Positions 32,985-41,743 of a DNA stretch of 64,000 bases are shown piece after piece (position 1 is the stretch's first letter; each line of letters begins with the position of its first letter). Below the pieces are notes generated by a model. It was not told the DNA's origin, searched no databases, and worked only from the letters and a program-made list of their open reading frames with translations. The stretch is taken from the NCBI GenBank assembly GCA_020848905.1, contig JADLHG010000005.1:286038-350037 (forward strand). Direction: 5' to 3'. The translations under genes were made by a program, and so were the position numbers. This DNA comes from Deltaproteobacteria bacterium. Lineage in GTDB: Bacteria > Myxococcota_A > Polyangia > GCA-2747355 > JADLHG01.

Positions 32985-34568
32985 TCACCAGAGCATCAGG
33001 AAGTAGTCCCCGGGGGCCTCGGGGGGAGATTCCACCACGATGCGGAAGCGTCGGCCGACCTCGCCGCCGTAGGTGCCGGCCGAGTAGGCGCCCGCCACCA
33101 GACAGGTGGTCTCCGTGCACCCCTCGTCCTCGCATCGCTCGACGATCACCCGACGCGGGTAGTCTTGCGCGGAGACCTTCCAGTCGGCGGAGAGGGCCCA
33201 GGCCGAGATCCGCGCGTGCGCCGCCACGAACTCGAAGGTGTCGTCGGCCCCCGGCGTCTCGCGGCGTCCGCAGCGCGGAGAGTCGTAGCCCGCCACGAAG
33301 GAGCGCGTGCCGTGTTCGCGTCGGCGGTGCAGCCCGACCGGCCGAGCGGTGCTGGCCAGCGCGTGCTCGTCCAGGCGGTAGGGGTCGTCGGGAGAGCCGC
33401 TCCCGGCCCGCTGCGCCGGCTCGGCGTCGAGGTGCGAAATAGGCGGCGCGACGGGGGCCGCGGGAGGCTCTTCCCCGTCGGGGTACAGGCGGTGCGGCGC
33501 GGGCCTCGGCGGGGCCTTCGTCGCGACGGCCGCGGCCGCCGCCGGGTCGGCGACGAGCACCTGGTGCAGTCGCGCCAGCATCTCCATGGTGACGAGGTTG
33601 CGCAGGTTCTGGCCGTACATCCGCTCGGCGGCGAAGTCGCAGGTGTCCCCGGGCACGTACGAGAGGTGCACGCCATCCACCGAGAGCCCCTTGTTCGGCA
33701 GCCTCGAGAGGGCCAGGTTCAGGTCCACGAGCGGCAATCCGTGTCGCTCGGCCAGCGCGCGCACGATCTCGTTGTGGATCGCCACCGCCCCGGTGGCGGC
33801 GGCCGGCCGCGCGGGGATCGTGGAGAGCACGGGGATGACGCCCTCCTCGAGCAGCCGCTCCACGTTGCGGCGCATGTTACCGCCGTACCAGGCGGGCGCG
33901 TTCGTGCCCACGTCGTTCGAGCCGAACATCATGACGGCGAAGCGGGGGCGCGCCAGGCGCAGCTCGCGTTCGAGCGGCGCGAGGTCCTTCATCGCGTCCA
34001 CGGGCTTCTCCCCGGGAGGGCCCGCGCAGACCTTTCCGTCGGCGCGCAGCGGACGGTCCGAGTACCAGCCGCCGCACGCGGTGTGGCTACGCCGGCGGAA
34101 GGGATCGACGGAGTCGGTGAGCTCGCCGGTCTCTGCGTCGCGCACGGGGATGCGCCCGGCGGCGAAATGCGCCACCGCGGCGAGGAATGCGGGCTTGTCG
34201 AGGTGTTCGCTGTCGAAGGTGGCGGGGGGCGTGACCTCCTCGGCGGTGTAGCAGGCGAGGAAGTTGTCGTACGCGCTGATCGAGTCGCCGACCTTGATGA
34301 AGACGTTGTCGCGCGGCGCGCCCCAGGTGGGAGAGAGCGGCGTCGGCTCGTCGGCGCTGCCCCGTCGCGCGATCGCGCGCAGCCCGGCGACGATCGACGG
34401 CGAGAGCGGCGAGAGCACCCGGTCGCGCGGATAGCGAGGCCAGGTCGGCTCGACCGAGCTCGGCCGGCGGGTGCCGTCGAGCGGCTCGGCCGCACAGCCC
34501 GCCCACGCGGCGGCGCACAGTCCAACGAGCAGGGCAGAGCGACGACCAGGGGCAAACCGATGGGGCAC
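32985..34568 (-). CDS. GDSL/SGNH-type hydrolase lipoprotein
   Basis: A 527-residue lipoprotein. GTG at 34568 is chosen because AGGAG lies 7 nt upstream and a signal peptide with lipobox AAWAGC (Cys25) follows. SGNH blocks are visible: VGDSIS with nucleophile Ser96, MMFGSNDVG (block III Asn) and SVDGVHLS (catalytic Asp/His block V). A linker with Pro/Ala repeats and a C-terminal beta domain (about 400-527) come after. Likely an esterase or acyl/acetyl hydrolase on the outside of the cell; substrate unknown. The M1 peptidase gene starts right after it. Confidence 0.88.
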   Translation of the reverse strand: MPHRFAPGRRSALLVGLCAAAWAGCAAEPLDGTRRPSSVEPTWPRYPRDRVLSPLSPSIVAGLRAIARRGSADEPTPLSPTWGAPRDNVFIKVGDSISAYDNFLACYTAEEVTPPATFDSEHLDKPAFLAAVAHFAAGRIPVRDAETGELTDSVDPFRRRSHTACGGWYSDRPLRADGKVCAGPPGEKPVDAMKDLAPLERELRLARPRFAVMMFGSNDVGTNAPAWYGGNMRRNVERLLEEGVIPVLSTIPARPAAATGAVAIHNEIVRALAERHGLPLVDLNLALSRLPNKGLSVDGVHLSYVPGDTCDFAAERMYGQNLRNLVTMEMLARLHQVLVADPAAAAAVATKAPPRPAPHRLYPDGEEPPAAPVAPPISHLDAEPAQRAGSGSPDDPYRLDEHALASTARPVGLHRRREHGTRSFVAGYDSPRCGRRETPGADDTFEFVAAHARISAWALSADWKVSAQDYPRRVIVERCEDEGCTETTCLVAGAYSAGTYGGEVGRRFRIVVESPPEAPGDYFLMLW

Positions 34569-34803
34569 TCGAGGCTCCTCTCGCAGTGGAGGCCTCAGGG
34601 GTGTGCAACGGTCGGGCCAGCGGGCAAGGCGACAACGTCGCGTCATGACGCCCGGTTACGTGGACTACCCGCCCGCGCCGGGAGGACGCCACCCTTCGAT
34701 TCTGCGCGAGTGGTCAGAGCCCCGGCCAGCAGCTCGGGCTTGACCTCTGCGGCCAAGCCGTGACAGGGGAGTGGGTGCGGCAGCCCGCGAGGAGACGCGA
34801 CGC

Positions 34804-35766
34804 GTGAACGAACCCTCTAAGACCCCCGGTGGAACGCCGCTCGTCGCTCTCGACGGGATCTACGCCAAGCTCGAGTGTACGAACCCCTGCGGCAGCATCA
34901 AGGACCGCATCGCGAAGTACATCCTGGACGAGAGCGAGCGGACCGGCGCCCTGCGCCCCGGGATGACCATCGTCGAGGCCACGAGCGGCAATACCGGCAT
35001 CTCGCTCACCTACTACGCGCGGCAAAAGGGCTACGCCGTCCGCGTGGTGATGCCCGAGGACATGACGCAGGAGCGCCAGGAGATCATCCGCTCCTTCGGG
35101 GCCGAGCTCCTGCTCTGCCGCGCGGGCGACTTCGCCGAGGCCGCCGCGATTCGGGACCGCCTCGCCGCCGAGCATGGGTATTTCAACCCCGATCAGTTCT
35201 CGAACCCGCTCAACGTGGAGTGCCACGACCGCACCACGGGGCAGGAGCTCCTCGCGCAGATGGAGGAGCACGCGCCGCGAGTGGACGCCTTCGTCGCCGG
35301 GATCGGGACCGGCGGAACGCTGATGGGCGTGGGACGCGCGCTCAGGCGGCGCTATCCCGACCTGCGCCTCGTGGCCGTGGAACCGGCCGAGTCGCCGGTG
35401 CTGAGCGGCGGAAGCGCCGGCCCCCACGGCATCCAGGGGATCGGCGACGGCTTCATCCCCCCCATCGCGAAGGACCCGAGCGGAGGCCCGTCGAAGCTGA
35501 TCGACGAGGTGATCTGCGTCGGGAGCGAGGCGGCGCGGCTCGCCTCCCTCGAGATCGCCGAGCGCCACGGGTACTGCGTCGGGATCTCGTCGGGGGCGAA
35601 CTACCTCGCCGCCAGGGCCCTCGCAGAGCGCTTTCGCACCGTGGTGACCGTCTTCGCCGACGGGTACTACAAGTACCAGTCCCGCGGCCTCTCGTGCCGC
35701 GACGGACGCTGCCTTTACCACGACGACCGGAGTCTCATCTTCCGCGCCACGCCGCCCGCCGCCTGA
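34804..35766 (+). CDS. Cysteine-synthase-family PLP enzyme
   Basis: A 320-residue fold-type II PLP enzyme of the cysteine synthase / cystathionine beta-synthase family. PLP Lys33 lies in NPCGSIKDR, the phosphate/substrate loop is EATSGNTGISL, and GIGTGGTLMGVGRALRRRYP is the Gly-rich phosphate-binding turn; EPAESPVLSGG and HGIQGIGDGFIP are also conserved. GTG at 34804 with GAGGAG 9 nt before; an upstream GTG at 34771 would add 11 residues. Most likely O-acetylserine sulfhydrylase (cysteine synthesis), but no cysE or other sulfur gene is nearby. The extra Cys-rich end RGLSCRDGRCLYHDD is unusual. Confidence 0.92.
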   Translation: MNEPSKTPGGTPLVALDGIYAKLECTNPCGSIKDRIAKYILDESERTGALRPGMTIVEATSGNTGISLTYYARQKGYAVRVVMPEDMTQERQEIIRSFGAELLLCRAGDFAEAAAIRDRLAAEHGYFNPDQFSNPLNVECHDRTTGQELLAQMEEHAPRVDAFVAGIGTGGTLMGVGRALRRRYPDLRLVAVEPAESPVLSGGSAGPHGIQGIGDGFIPPIAKDPSGGPSKLIDEVICVGSEAARLASLEIAERHGYCVGISSGANYLAARALAERFRTVVTVFADGYYKYQSRGLSCRDGRCLYHDDRSLIFRATPPAA

Positions 35767-35779
35767 GGGGCGGTCCGGC

Positions 35780-36817
35780 TCAGAAGAGGGCGAGCTGACG
35801 TTCGGGACCGAGGAAGCTCACCTCGATGCCGAGTGCCGTGAGGTCCCGTCCGAGGTCCCCGGGGCCCGCCCCCATCAGCGCCACCTCCGTCGGCGCGCAG
35901 GCGCGCACGTATTCGAGCAGGCCCGCGTAGTCCGCCTCGGCGGAGAGGGGAAAGGCCTCGTGGCAGTCCATCTCCGCCCGCACCGTGGGCTCGAGGGCGA
36001 GCCCCGAGACGAACCCGAGACGCGCGCCGGGTTGCTGGGCGATGGCGGGCGAATGGCGCAGGTGGGCCGGCCAGAGCAGCACCGACGGCTCGGCGGCGGG
36101 GTCGATCGAACGCTGGTAGCGCTTGAGCGTGCGCATCGGAAAGCGGTCTCCCAGCCGTTCGCGGTAGACGCGACAGGCGGCGAAGATCTGACGGTGCGCG
36201 CGCAGCGGCAGCCCCGCCTCACCGAGCAGGGCCGCTACCTCCTGGGCCTCGCCCACGGGCGCGCAGAAGAGCACTGGCGTCCCCTTCGCCTCCAGCGTCT
36301 CGCGCACGAACCGCAGGAGTCCGCGCTCCACATCCTCGGCGGGAGGTAGCGCCAGGCGCCGCAGCGCCGCGGGGGAGGCCGGCAACACCAGCAGATCGCA
36401 TCGGCGCGCCTCGAGCCGCTCCGAGAGAGCCGTGCGCCGCGGGTTGATCGCCCCGGCGTAGACCACCGTGTGCCCCTGGTGCTCGACGAGGAGCGACGCC
36501 GACCCGAGGGAGTGCCCCGCGGGAAAGAGCTCGAGCTCGAGCGTACCGAGGGCGAAGGAGCGTCGGTAGGGAGTCACCAACGCCTGGGGTTCGTGCGCCC
36601 GACGCCCGCGCCCGTCGGCGCTGCCGATGGCGCGCAGCAGCGCGGCGGTGGTCTCGGTGCTGACGATCTTCTGGTGCGCGATGCCCCCGGCCACGAGCGC
36701 GTGGCTCACGAAGCAGAGCTGGCGCGGCTCCGGCGCGTCGAACCAGAGCAGCGTCCCCCGCAGGTGGAGTCCACCGTGGTACTCGAGGAGCGGCTCCCCC
36801 AGCCGCCGCGCCCTCAT
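35780..36817 (-). CDS. Degenerate metallo-beta-lactamase / beta-CASP-like protein
   Basis: A 345-residue protein with the layout of MBL-fold nucleases of the exonuclease / CPSF-like group: LLEYHGGLHLRGTLLWFDAPEP, CFVSHAL...KIVSTETTAALL, PAGHSLGSASLLVE, a beta-CASP-like C-terminal half ending in CHEAFPLSAEADYAGLLEYV. Every metal motif is eroded: the H-x-H-x-D-H site reads H39-A-L-V-A-G, and the Asp after AGHSLGSA (usually YTGD) is Ala123 (YAGA). So it is probably not a nuclease any more. Its ATG overlaps the stop of the upstream HD-like gene (ATGA at 36814-36817). Part of a histidine-kinase operon; likely a binding or regulatory protein (inference). Confidence 0.82.
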   Translation of the reverse strand: MRARRLGEPLLEYHGGLHLRGTLLWFDAPEPRQLCFVSHALVAGGIAHQKIVSTETTAALLRAIGSADGRGRRAHEPQALVTPYRRSFALGTLELELFPAGHSLGSASLLVEHQGHTVVYAGAINPRRTALSERLEARRCDLLVLPASPAALRRLALPPAEDVERGLLRFVRETLEAKGTPVLFCAPVGEAQEVAALLGEAGLPLRAHRQIFAACRVYRERLGDRFPMRTLKRYQRSIDPAAEPSVLLWPAHLRHSPAIAQQPGARLGFVSGLALEPTVRAEMDCHEAFPLSAEADYAGLLEYVRACAPTEVALMGAGPGDLGRDLTALGIEVSFLGPERQLALF

Positions 36818-37320
36818 GGTCTGCGCTCGGCGAGCGCACCGAGCGCCGCGTGAGCCAGGGCCGCCGCCTCCTCGGGCGAGAGGGAGAGCGCCGACAGCGC
36901 CGCGTCCAGACGATCGCCGCCCGCGTCCCCCGCACCGGCGCTCAGCGCCAGCTCGCGCGCCAGACCGGCCGGCGGCGGTAACTCGCGGCAGAGGTGACTC
37001 GCGAGAACCAATGCGTGGTCCACTCGCGAGAGCTCCTCCGGCGCGGCCACGACCCAGCGCTCGAGCGCCTCCGCGAGCGCGGGCTCGAGACCCTCGAGCT
37101 CCGCCTGGCTTCGGGCCATCCGTCCTCGGGCGTCCGGGTTGTGCTCGGTCGCCTCCACGTCGAGCAGGCTCAACAGCCCGAGCGTGGCCCAGAGCTCCAC
37201 CGGCTCGTCGAGGCGCTCGGCCAAGGCCTCCATCAACGCCTCCGTGGCGCGCGCCCGCCCACGGCTCTCCGGCCGGCGGAGAAACTGCCGTACGAGCAGG
37301 TACGCGCGAAAGCGGTCCAT
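36814..37320 (-). CDS. Degenerate HD-domain protein
   Basis: A 168-residue all-helical protein. Its first 70 residues align by eye with the HD hydrolases of the COG2316 type, where the pattern is LAERL...ELWGLAGLLHDIDYE.T.D.PERHG. Here it reads ALAERLDEPVELWATLGLLS followed by LLDVEATEHNPDARG: the HD pair is Ser51-Leu52, the His before it is Arg, and the His of PERHG is Arg65. No metal site remains. It sits 13 bp after the histidine kinase gene and is coupled by ATGA to the MBL-like gene. A regulatory or structural role is inferred; the homology call is from pattern memory. Confidence 0.72.
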   Translation of the reverse strand: MDRFRAYLLVRQFLRRPESRGRARATEALMEALAERLDEPVELWATLGLLSLLDVEATEHNPDARGRMARSQAELEGLEPALAEALERWVVAAPEELSRVDHALVLASHLCRELPPPAGLARELALSAGAGDAGGDRLDAALSALSLSPEEAAALAHAALGALAERRP

Positions 37321-37333
37321 TCCTGACTGTTGA

Positions 37334-38887
37334 CTACTTGATATCAGACCCCGAGGAAGGTGGCGAATTATGGGAGGCAGGCTCGGAAAGGGGCAGCTCG
37401 AGACAGAACACGGCGCCGCGGTCTCGGCCCTCGCTCTCGGCGCGCAGCCCGCCGCCCAGCTCCTTCGCCGCGAGCACGCTCGAATGCAGGCCGTAGCCGT
37501 GGCCGAAGGCCTTGGTGGTGAACCCCTGCTCGAAGAGACGTCCCAGGTGCTCGGGCGGGATCCCGACGCCGTTGTCGCGCACCTCGATCCGCAGCGTCTG
37601 CGCGTCCAGGCGCCCGACCCGCACCGTGACCTCGCGGTCCGGACGTCCCCCGTCCCGCACCGCGTGGCGCGCGTTCCGTAGCAGGTTGACGAGAATCTGC
37701 AGCAGCCGGTGCCGGTCGAGGGACACGGGGGGCAGCGGCTCGTACTCCCGCACCACGCGGATGTCCCCCTCCTCGCCGAAGCTCATGCCGAGCGCGTCCT
37801 CCACCACCTCGGAGAGGTGCAGCGTCTCGAGGACTCCCCCGCGGCGCGCGTAGGCCTGCTGCGTGCTCACGACCACCTTCACGTGGTCGAGGTGCTTCTG
37901 GAGCGTCGCGGCCTCGGTGCGCAACCGCTCCTGCTCGTCCCGCGCCGCGTCGGCCAGCGCCCGGAGGTAGGCCGGGACCCCGCGTCCGCGTGGGTCCTCG
38001 GCGAGGAAGCGCGGCAGCTCCGGCTCGTGCTCGGCGAGGAGCCCGGCCAGCCGCTCCAGTCGCTCCACCGACGGGCGGTGGAGCTGCTCCACCACCAGCG
38101 AGGCCGACACGCTCGCGCTGTTCAGCACGTTGCCCAGGTTGTGCAGGATGCTGCTGGCCACGTCCGCCATCCCGGCTTCGCGCGACGCGGAGAGGAGCCG
38201 GCTATGCAGCTCCTTCAGGCGCAGCTCGGTCTGCTTGCTCTCGGTCAGGTCGCGCACGAGGAGAACGAGCACCTGCGCGTCACCCACGGTCGCCTCGGCC
38301 GCGTGGACCTCGATGGGGAGGACCGTGCCGTCCTTGCGGCGAGCCAGGTCCTCGCGCCGCCGTCCCGCCGGAACGCGCGCCGCCGGCAGCACGAGCTGGA
38401 AGCTGCGCCCCAGCGCCTCCGCCCGCGTGTAGCCGAAGATCCGCTCCGCGGCGGCGTTCCACCCGCGGATCAGGTACCGCTCGTCCACGGTGACGATGCC
38501 GTCGGCGGCGTGCTCGACCACCGCGCGCGTGAGGCTCTCGCTGCGCCGGAGCAGGTCGAGGGTGGTCGCGAGCTCTCCCGCGGTCTCCTTCAGGGCGTGC
38601 TCCGCCCGCCGTCGCTCCTCCACCTCGGCCTCGAGTCCCTGCCGGGCCTCCTCGAGCTCCATCATGGAGAGCTGGATCGTGGCGAGGATGTCCTCCTTCT
38701 CGGCGATGATGCGGCCGAACTCGCCGATCAGGGTAGCCAGCCCCTCGCGCAGCCGCTCTCCGTCCGCTTCAGCCAGGGGGGCCAGCGCGGCGAGCTGCTG
38801 GATCGCGGCGCCAAAAGCGCCCCGGCTCGCGGCGACCACCGCCTCGGCGATGGCGGCAGCCCACGACGCGCGAGGCTCGTCGCTCAC
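37334..38887 (-). CDS. PAS-domain sensor histidine kinase
   Basis: A 517-residue cytoplasmic histidine kinase without membrane helices. Residues about 1-120: helical and coiled-coil (LATIQLSMMELEEARQGLEAEVEERRRAEHALKET). Residues about 120-220: PAS domain (ESLTRAVVEHAADGIVTVDERYLIRGWNAAAERIFGYTRAEALG). H box SILHNLGNVLNS with His249; this is the HNLGN type rather than HELRTP. ATPase boxes: NLLRNARHAV (N), EVRDNGVGIP (G1), FTTK (F), GHGYGLHSS (G2). Its ATG overlaps the TGA of the upstream sensor gene (38884-38887). No response regulator gene lies nearby; two degenerate hydrolases follow. Confidence 0.93.
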   Translation of the reverse strand: MSDEPRASWAAAIAEAVVAASRGAFGAAIQQLAALAPLAEADGERLREGLATLIGEFGRIIAEKEDILATIQLSMMELEEARQGLEAEVEERRRAEHALKETAGELATTLDLLRRSESLTRAVVEHAADGIVTVDERYLIRGWNAAAERIFGYTRAEALGRSFQLVLPAARVPAGRRREDLARRKDGTVLPIEVHAAEATVGDAQVLVLLVRDLTESKQTELRLKELHSRLLSASREAGMADVASSILHNLGNVLNSASVSASLVVEQLHRPSVERLERLAGLLAEHEPELPRFLAEDPRGRGVPAYLRALADAARDEQERLRTEAATLQKHLDHVKVVVSTQQAYARRGGVLETLHLSEVVEDALGMSFGEEGDIRVVREYEPLPPVSLDRHRLLQILVNLLRNARHAVRDGGRPDREVTVRVGRLDAQTLRIEVRDNGVGIPPEHLGRLFEQGFTTKAFGHGYGLHSSVLAAKELGGGLRAESEGRDRGAVFCLELPLSEPASHNSPPSSGSDIK

Positions 38888-39633
38888 GCGGGCTCCGCGC
38901 GAAAGACGCGCTCGGGGGCGAACCAGGGCTGCGTGCGCCCCTTGAACAGATTCACGAGCGGCATCAGCCGCCGCGCCGCCTCGCGCCTCACCCGCTCGCG
39001 GCAGAAGAAGAGCAGGACCAGCACCGCGCCGCCGAAATACGCCCCACCGACGGCGAAGACCGAGCGTACGCCCTCCTCCGTGACGAAGCTCTGCGCGGCG
39101 ATGATCTTGCGCCCCTCGCCATCCGTCGCCTGCGTCGCGTCATCCACGTAGGCCAGACCGGTGGCGGAGCCCAGCACCTCGCGGATGTAGTTCGACCCCG
39201 CGTCCGCGGCCCAGCTGAGCGGAAGGCCGAGCTCCCGCAGCAGGTAGGCCAGCATCGGAATCGAGGCCACGAACTCCCTCGAGACGAGCGGGATGGCCAC
39301 GTGCCCCTGCGAGGCGCGCACGTCGTTCCAGGGCGGCTTCGCTCCGGCCGTGGCGAGCAGGGTCAGCACCGGCGTCTCCGCCACGAGAGCAGGCAGCACG
39401 GAGGCCCCTTCGGCCAGCCCGTGCGCGAAGCGCTGCCGGCGCTCGGGTAGGTGCGAGTACGGCACGGTGAGGAAGCCTCGGGCGAGGACCAGCGACTCCG
39501 CGAAGCGCTCGTAGAGCCCGGCGACGAGCCGGTGCGCCTCCTCCTCGAGGTTCGCGGGGCCCGAGGGGTTCCCCTCGGCGAAGCGCTCCCAGAGCTCGCG
39601 CACACAGGCCGACGTGCAGTCGTTCAGGTTCAA
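38884..39633 (-). CDS. Sensor-domain protein paired with the histidine kinase
   Basis: A 249-residue protein. Residues about 15-185 look like a GAF/heme-type sensory domain I recall fused N-terminally to histidine kinases in other bacteria: ELWERFAEGNPSGPANLEEE, VLTLLATAGAKPPWNDVRASQGHVAIPLVS, PMLAYLLRELGLP and AQSFVTEEGVRSVFAVGGAYFGG, then LVLLFFCRE at the end. There is no membrane helix strong enough to anchor it. ATGA overlap couples it to the kinase gene, so it probably senses a signal for that kinase as a separate subunit. Domain recognition is by pattern, not by search; the ligand is unknown. Confidence 0.78.
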   Translation of the reverse strand: MNLNDCTSACVRELWERFAEGNPSGPANLEEEAHRLVAGLYERFAESLVLARGFLTVPYSHLPERRQRFAHGLAEGASVLPALVAETPVLTLLATAGAKPPWNDVRASQGHVAIPLVSREFVASIPMLAYLLRELGLPLSWAADAGSNYIREVLGSATGLAYVDDATQATDGEGRKIIAAQSFVTEEGVRSVFAVGGAYFGGAVLVLLFFCRERVRREAARRLMPLVNLFKGRTQPWFAPERVFRAEPA

Positions 39634-39741
39634 CCGCAGCCTCCGTGATGACGACGCCTGGAGCGCCCTCGAGCGCCCCAGACCCTCCCATCGACAGTGG
39701 CGTCCGGCGGTTTAGGACGCGGCCCCCTGCCACGCGGCTCC

Positions 39742-40908
39742 CTACCCGAGGTAGCTCTGAACCTGTCGGCGCGCCCAGAGGTCGGCGGCCAGGATCGGCT
39801 CGAGCTCGCCCGCGGAGTCGGAGGAGTGGGCCTCGAGCGTGCGCTCGATGAGCGACGGGATGTCGAGGTAGCGGATGCGCCGGTCGAGAAAGGCCGCCAC
39901 GGCCGTCTCGTTGGCCGCGTTCAGGACCGCCGGCGCCGCGCCCCCCACGGCCAGGGCCTGATACGCCAGGTTGAGGCAGGGGAAGCGCCGCCGGTCGGGC
40001 GCCTCGAAGGCCAGCGTGCCGAGTGCCGCGAAATCGAGGCGCGGCACCTTGAGCGGCAGCCGTCTCGGGTAGGCCAGGGCGTAGCCGATCGGCACCTTCA
40101 TGTCCGGCGTGCCGAGCTGCGCGATCACCGAGCCGTCCACGTATTCGACCATCGAATGGATCACGCTCTGCGGATGGATCACCACGTCGAGCTGCTCGGC
40201 GGGGAGCCCGAAGAGCCAGTGGGCCTCGATCACCTCGAGCCCCTTGTTCATGAGCGTCGCCGAGTCGATGGTGATCTTGGGGCCCATCGACCAGGTAGGG
40301 TGCTTCAGCGCCTGCTCGAGCGTCACCTGGCTCAGGTCGGCGGTGGTGCGGAAGGGCCCCCCCGAGCAGGTGAGCAGGATGCGGCGCACGTCCTCGCGCC
40401 GCTGCCCCGAGAGGCACTGGTAGATCGCGTTGTGCTCGCTGTCCACGGGCAGGATCGTCGCGCCGCAGCGGCGGGCCTCGTCGGTCACGAGCTTGCCCGC
40501 CACGACGAGCGGCTCCTTGTTCGCGATCGCCATGCGGGCTCCGCGCCGCACGGCCACGAGCGTGGGCGCAAGTCCCGCCGCGCCGACCATCGCCGTCACC
40601 ACCACGTCTCCGTCGGGATGCGCCGCCACCGCGTCGGCCCCCTCCGGACCGCTCGCGATCTCGAGGCGGTCGCACCCTGCCCCGGCGAGCGCCGCCCGGA
40701 GGCGCGACACGTCCTCGGCCCGCTTCACCGAGACGAGCTTCGGCCGGAAGGCGCGCACCTGCTCGGCGAGGAGCTCGATGCTCTGACCCGCGGCGAGGGC
40801 CACGATCCGATACTGCTCCGGAAAATCCGCCACCACCTCCAGCGTGCTCCGCCCGATCGAGCCCGTGGACCCCAAGATCGTCACGCCGGTCGTTCCGCCC
40901 TCGGTCAT
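39742..40908 (-). CDS. dxr: 1-Deoxy-D-xylulose 5-phosphate reductoisomerase
   Basis: A 388-residue DXR (IspC), second enzyme of the MEP isoprenoid pathway; turns DXP into MEP with NADPH and a divalent metal. NADPH loop VTILGSTGSIG at residues 8-19, metal and substrate sites IANKEPLVVAG, LPVDSEHNAIYQ and PTWSMGPKITIDSATLMNKGLEVIEAHWLF, and the C-terminal LNAANETAV. ATG at 40908 with GGGAGG 5 nt before. Third gene of uppS-cdsA-dxr, 10 bp after cdsA: the conserved bacterial order for polyprenyl and lipid precursor synthesis. Confidence 0.98.
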   Translation of the reverse strand: MTEGGTTGVTILGSTGSIGRSTLEVVADFPEQYRIVALAAGQSIELLAEQVRAFRPKLVSVKRAEDVSRLRAALAGAGCDRLEIASGPEGADAVAAHPDGDVVVTAMVGAAGLAPTLVAVRRGARMAIANKEPLVVAGKLVTDEARRCGATILPVDSEHNAIYQCLSGQRREDVRRILLTCSGGPFRTTADLSQVTLEQALKHPTWSMGPKITIDSATLMNKGLEVIEAHWLFGLPAEQLDVVIHPQSVIHSMVEYVDGSVIAQLGTPDMKVPIGYALAYPRRLPLKVPRLDFAALGTLAFEAPDRRRFPCLNLAYQALAVGGAAPAVLNAANETAVAAFLDRRIRYLDIPSLIERTLEAHSSDSAGELEPILAADLWARRQVQSYLG

Positions 40909-40918
40909 TCCGCCCTCC

Positions 40919-41743
40919 CTATCGATAGATCACGTAGCGCGCGTAGAGGTACACGTACGGAGCGCAGAAGAGTAATGCGTCGATCCGGTCGAGCAGGCCA
41001 CCGTGCCCCGGGATGAGCCGGCCGGAGTCCTTCACCTGATACGCGCGCTTGAGCATCGACTCGACCAGATCGCCCGCCTGCCCGAGAGCGCTCGCGGGCA
41101 AGGAGATCGCCGCCGCGTCGAGCCAGGAGAGGCTCGGCAGGTACCAGGCCTTGGCCAGCGCCGCCGCGCCGAAGCTGGCGAGGAGGCCCCCCACCGCCCC
41201 TTCCACGGTCTTGCCGGGGCTCACCGCCGGGTAGAGTTTGTGCCGCCCGAGCGCGCGCCCGGCGAAGTAGGCCCCCGTGTCGGCGAACCAGGTGATCGTG
41301 AGCACGAGGACGATCCAGCTCGCTCCGTCGGGGAACTTCTTGAGCAGCGCGAGCGGCGTGAGCAGGAGCGGGACGTAGAGGAGGCCCATCACGAGCAGCG
41401 CGAGGCTCGACCCCGCGGTGCGAATGTCCCCGAGGTGGACGAGCTGCGCCAGGGCCAGGACCAGCATCGACCCCACGAGCGCGGCGTTCAGCAGCTCCGG
41501 CTTCGGCGCCCACACCATCGTCGCGCTCACCCCCACGCCGAGCAGCACGCCGAGGCCCCGCAGCCAGGCGGGGCGGTCCTTCAGGGTGATGCCGTAGAAC
41601 TCGACGAGCGCCAGCGCGCAAGCGAGGTGCACGAGCAGCGCGGTGCCCTCGGGGCGCCTCCAGAAGATCAGCAGGACCACCGGCGGGGCGAGCACCGCCG
41701 CGGAGATCACCCGCAGCACCAGATTCCGGTTGGCCTCGTTCAT
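40919..41743 (-). CDS. cdsA: Phosphatidate cytidylyltransferase
   Basis: A 274-residue polytopic membrane enzyme that makes CDP-diacylglycerol from phosphatidate and CTP. The signature is intact in the C-terminal third: FADTGAYFAGRALGRHKL, SPGKTVEGAVGG, and GDLVESMLKRAYQVKDSG followed by RLIPGHGGLLDRIDAL, which contain the Asp and Lys residues of the catalytic dimetal site. About seven membrane helices precede it. Its ATG overlaps the TGA of uppS (41740-41743). Confidence 0.97.
   Translation of the reverse strand: MNEANRNLVLRVISAAVLAPPVVLLIFWRRPEGTALLVHLACALALVEFYGITLKDRPAWLRGLGVLLGVGVSATMVWAPKPELLNAALVGSMLVLALAQLVHLGDIRTAGSSLALLVMGLLYVPLLLTPLALLKKFPDGASWIVLVLTITWFADTGAYFAGRALGRHKLYPAVSPGKTVEGAVGGLLASFGAAALAKAWYLPSLSWLDAAAISLPASALGQAGDLVESMLKRAYQVKDSGRLIPGHGGLLDRIDALLFCAPYVYLYARYVIYR

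Noticed and set aside
35780..36817. Active MBL-fold mRNA 3'-end-processing nuclease
   Set aside because: Fold is similar, but the metal-binding H-x-H-x-D-H motif and the later Asp are lost, so an active nuclease call is not supported.
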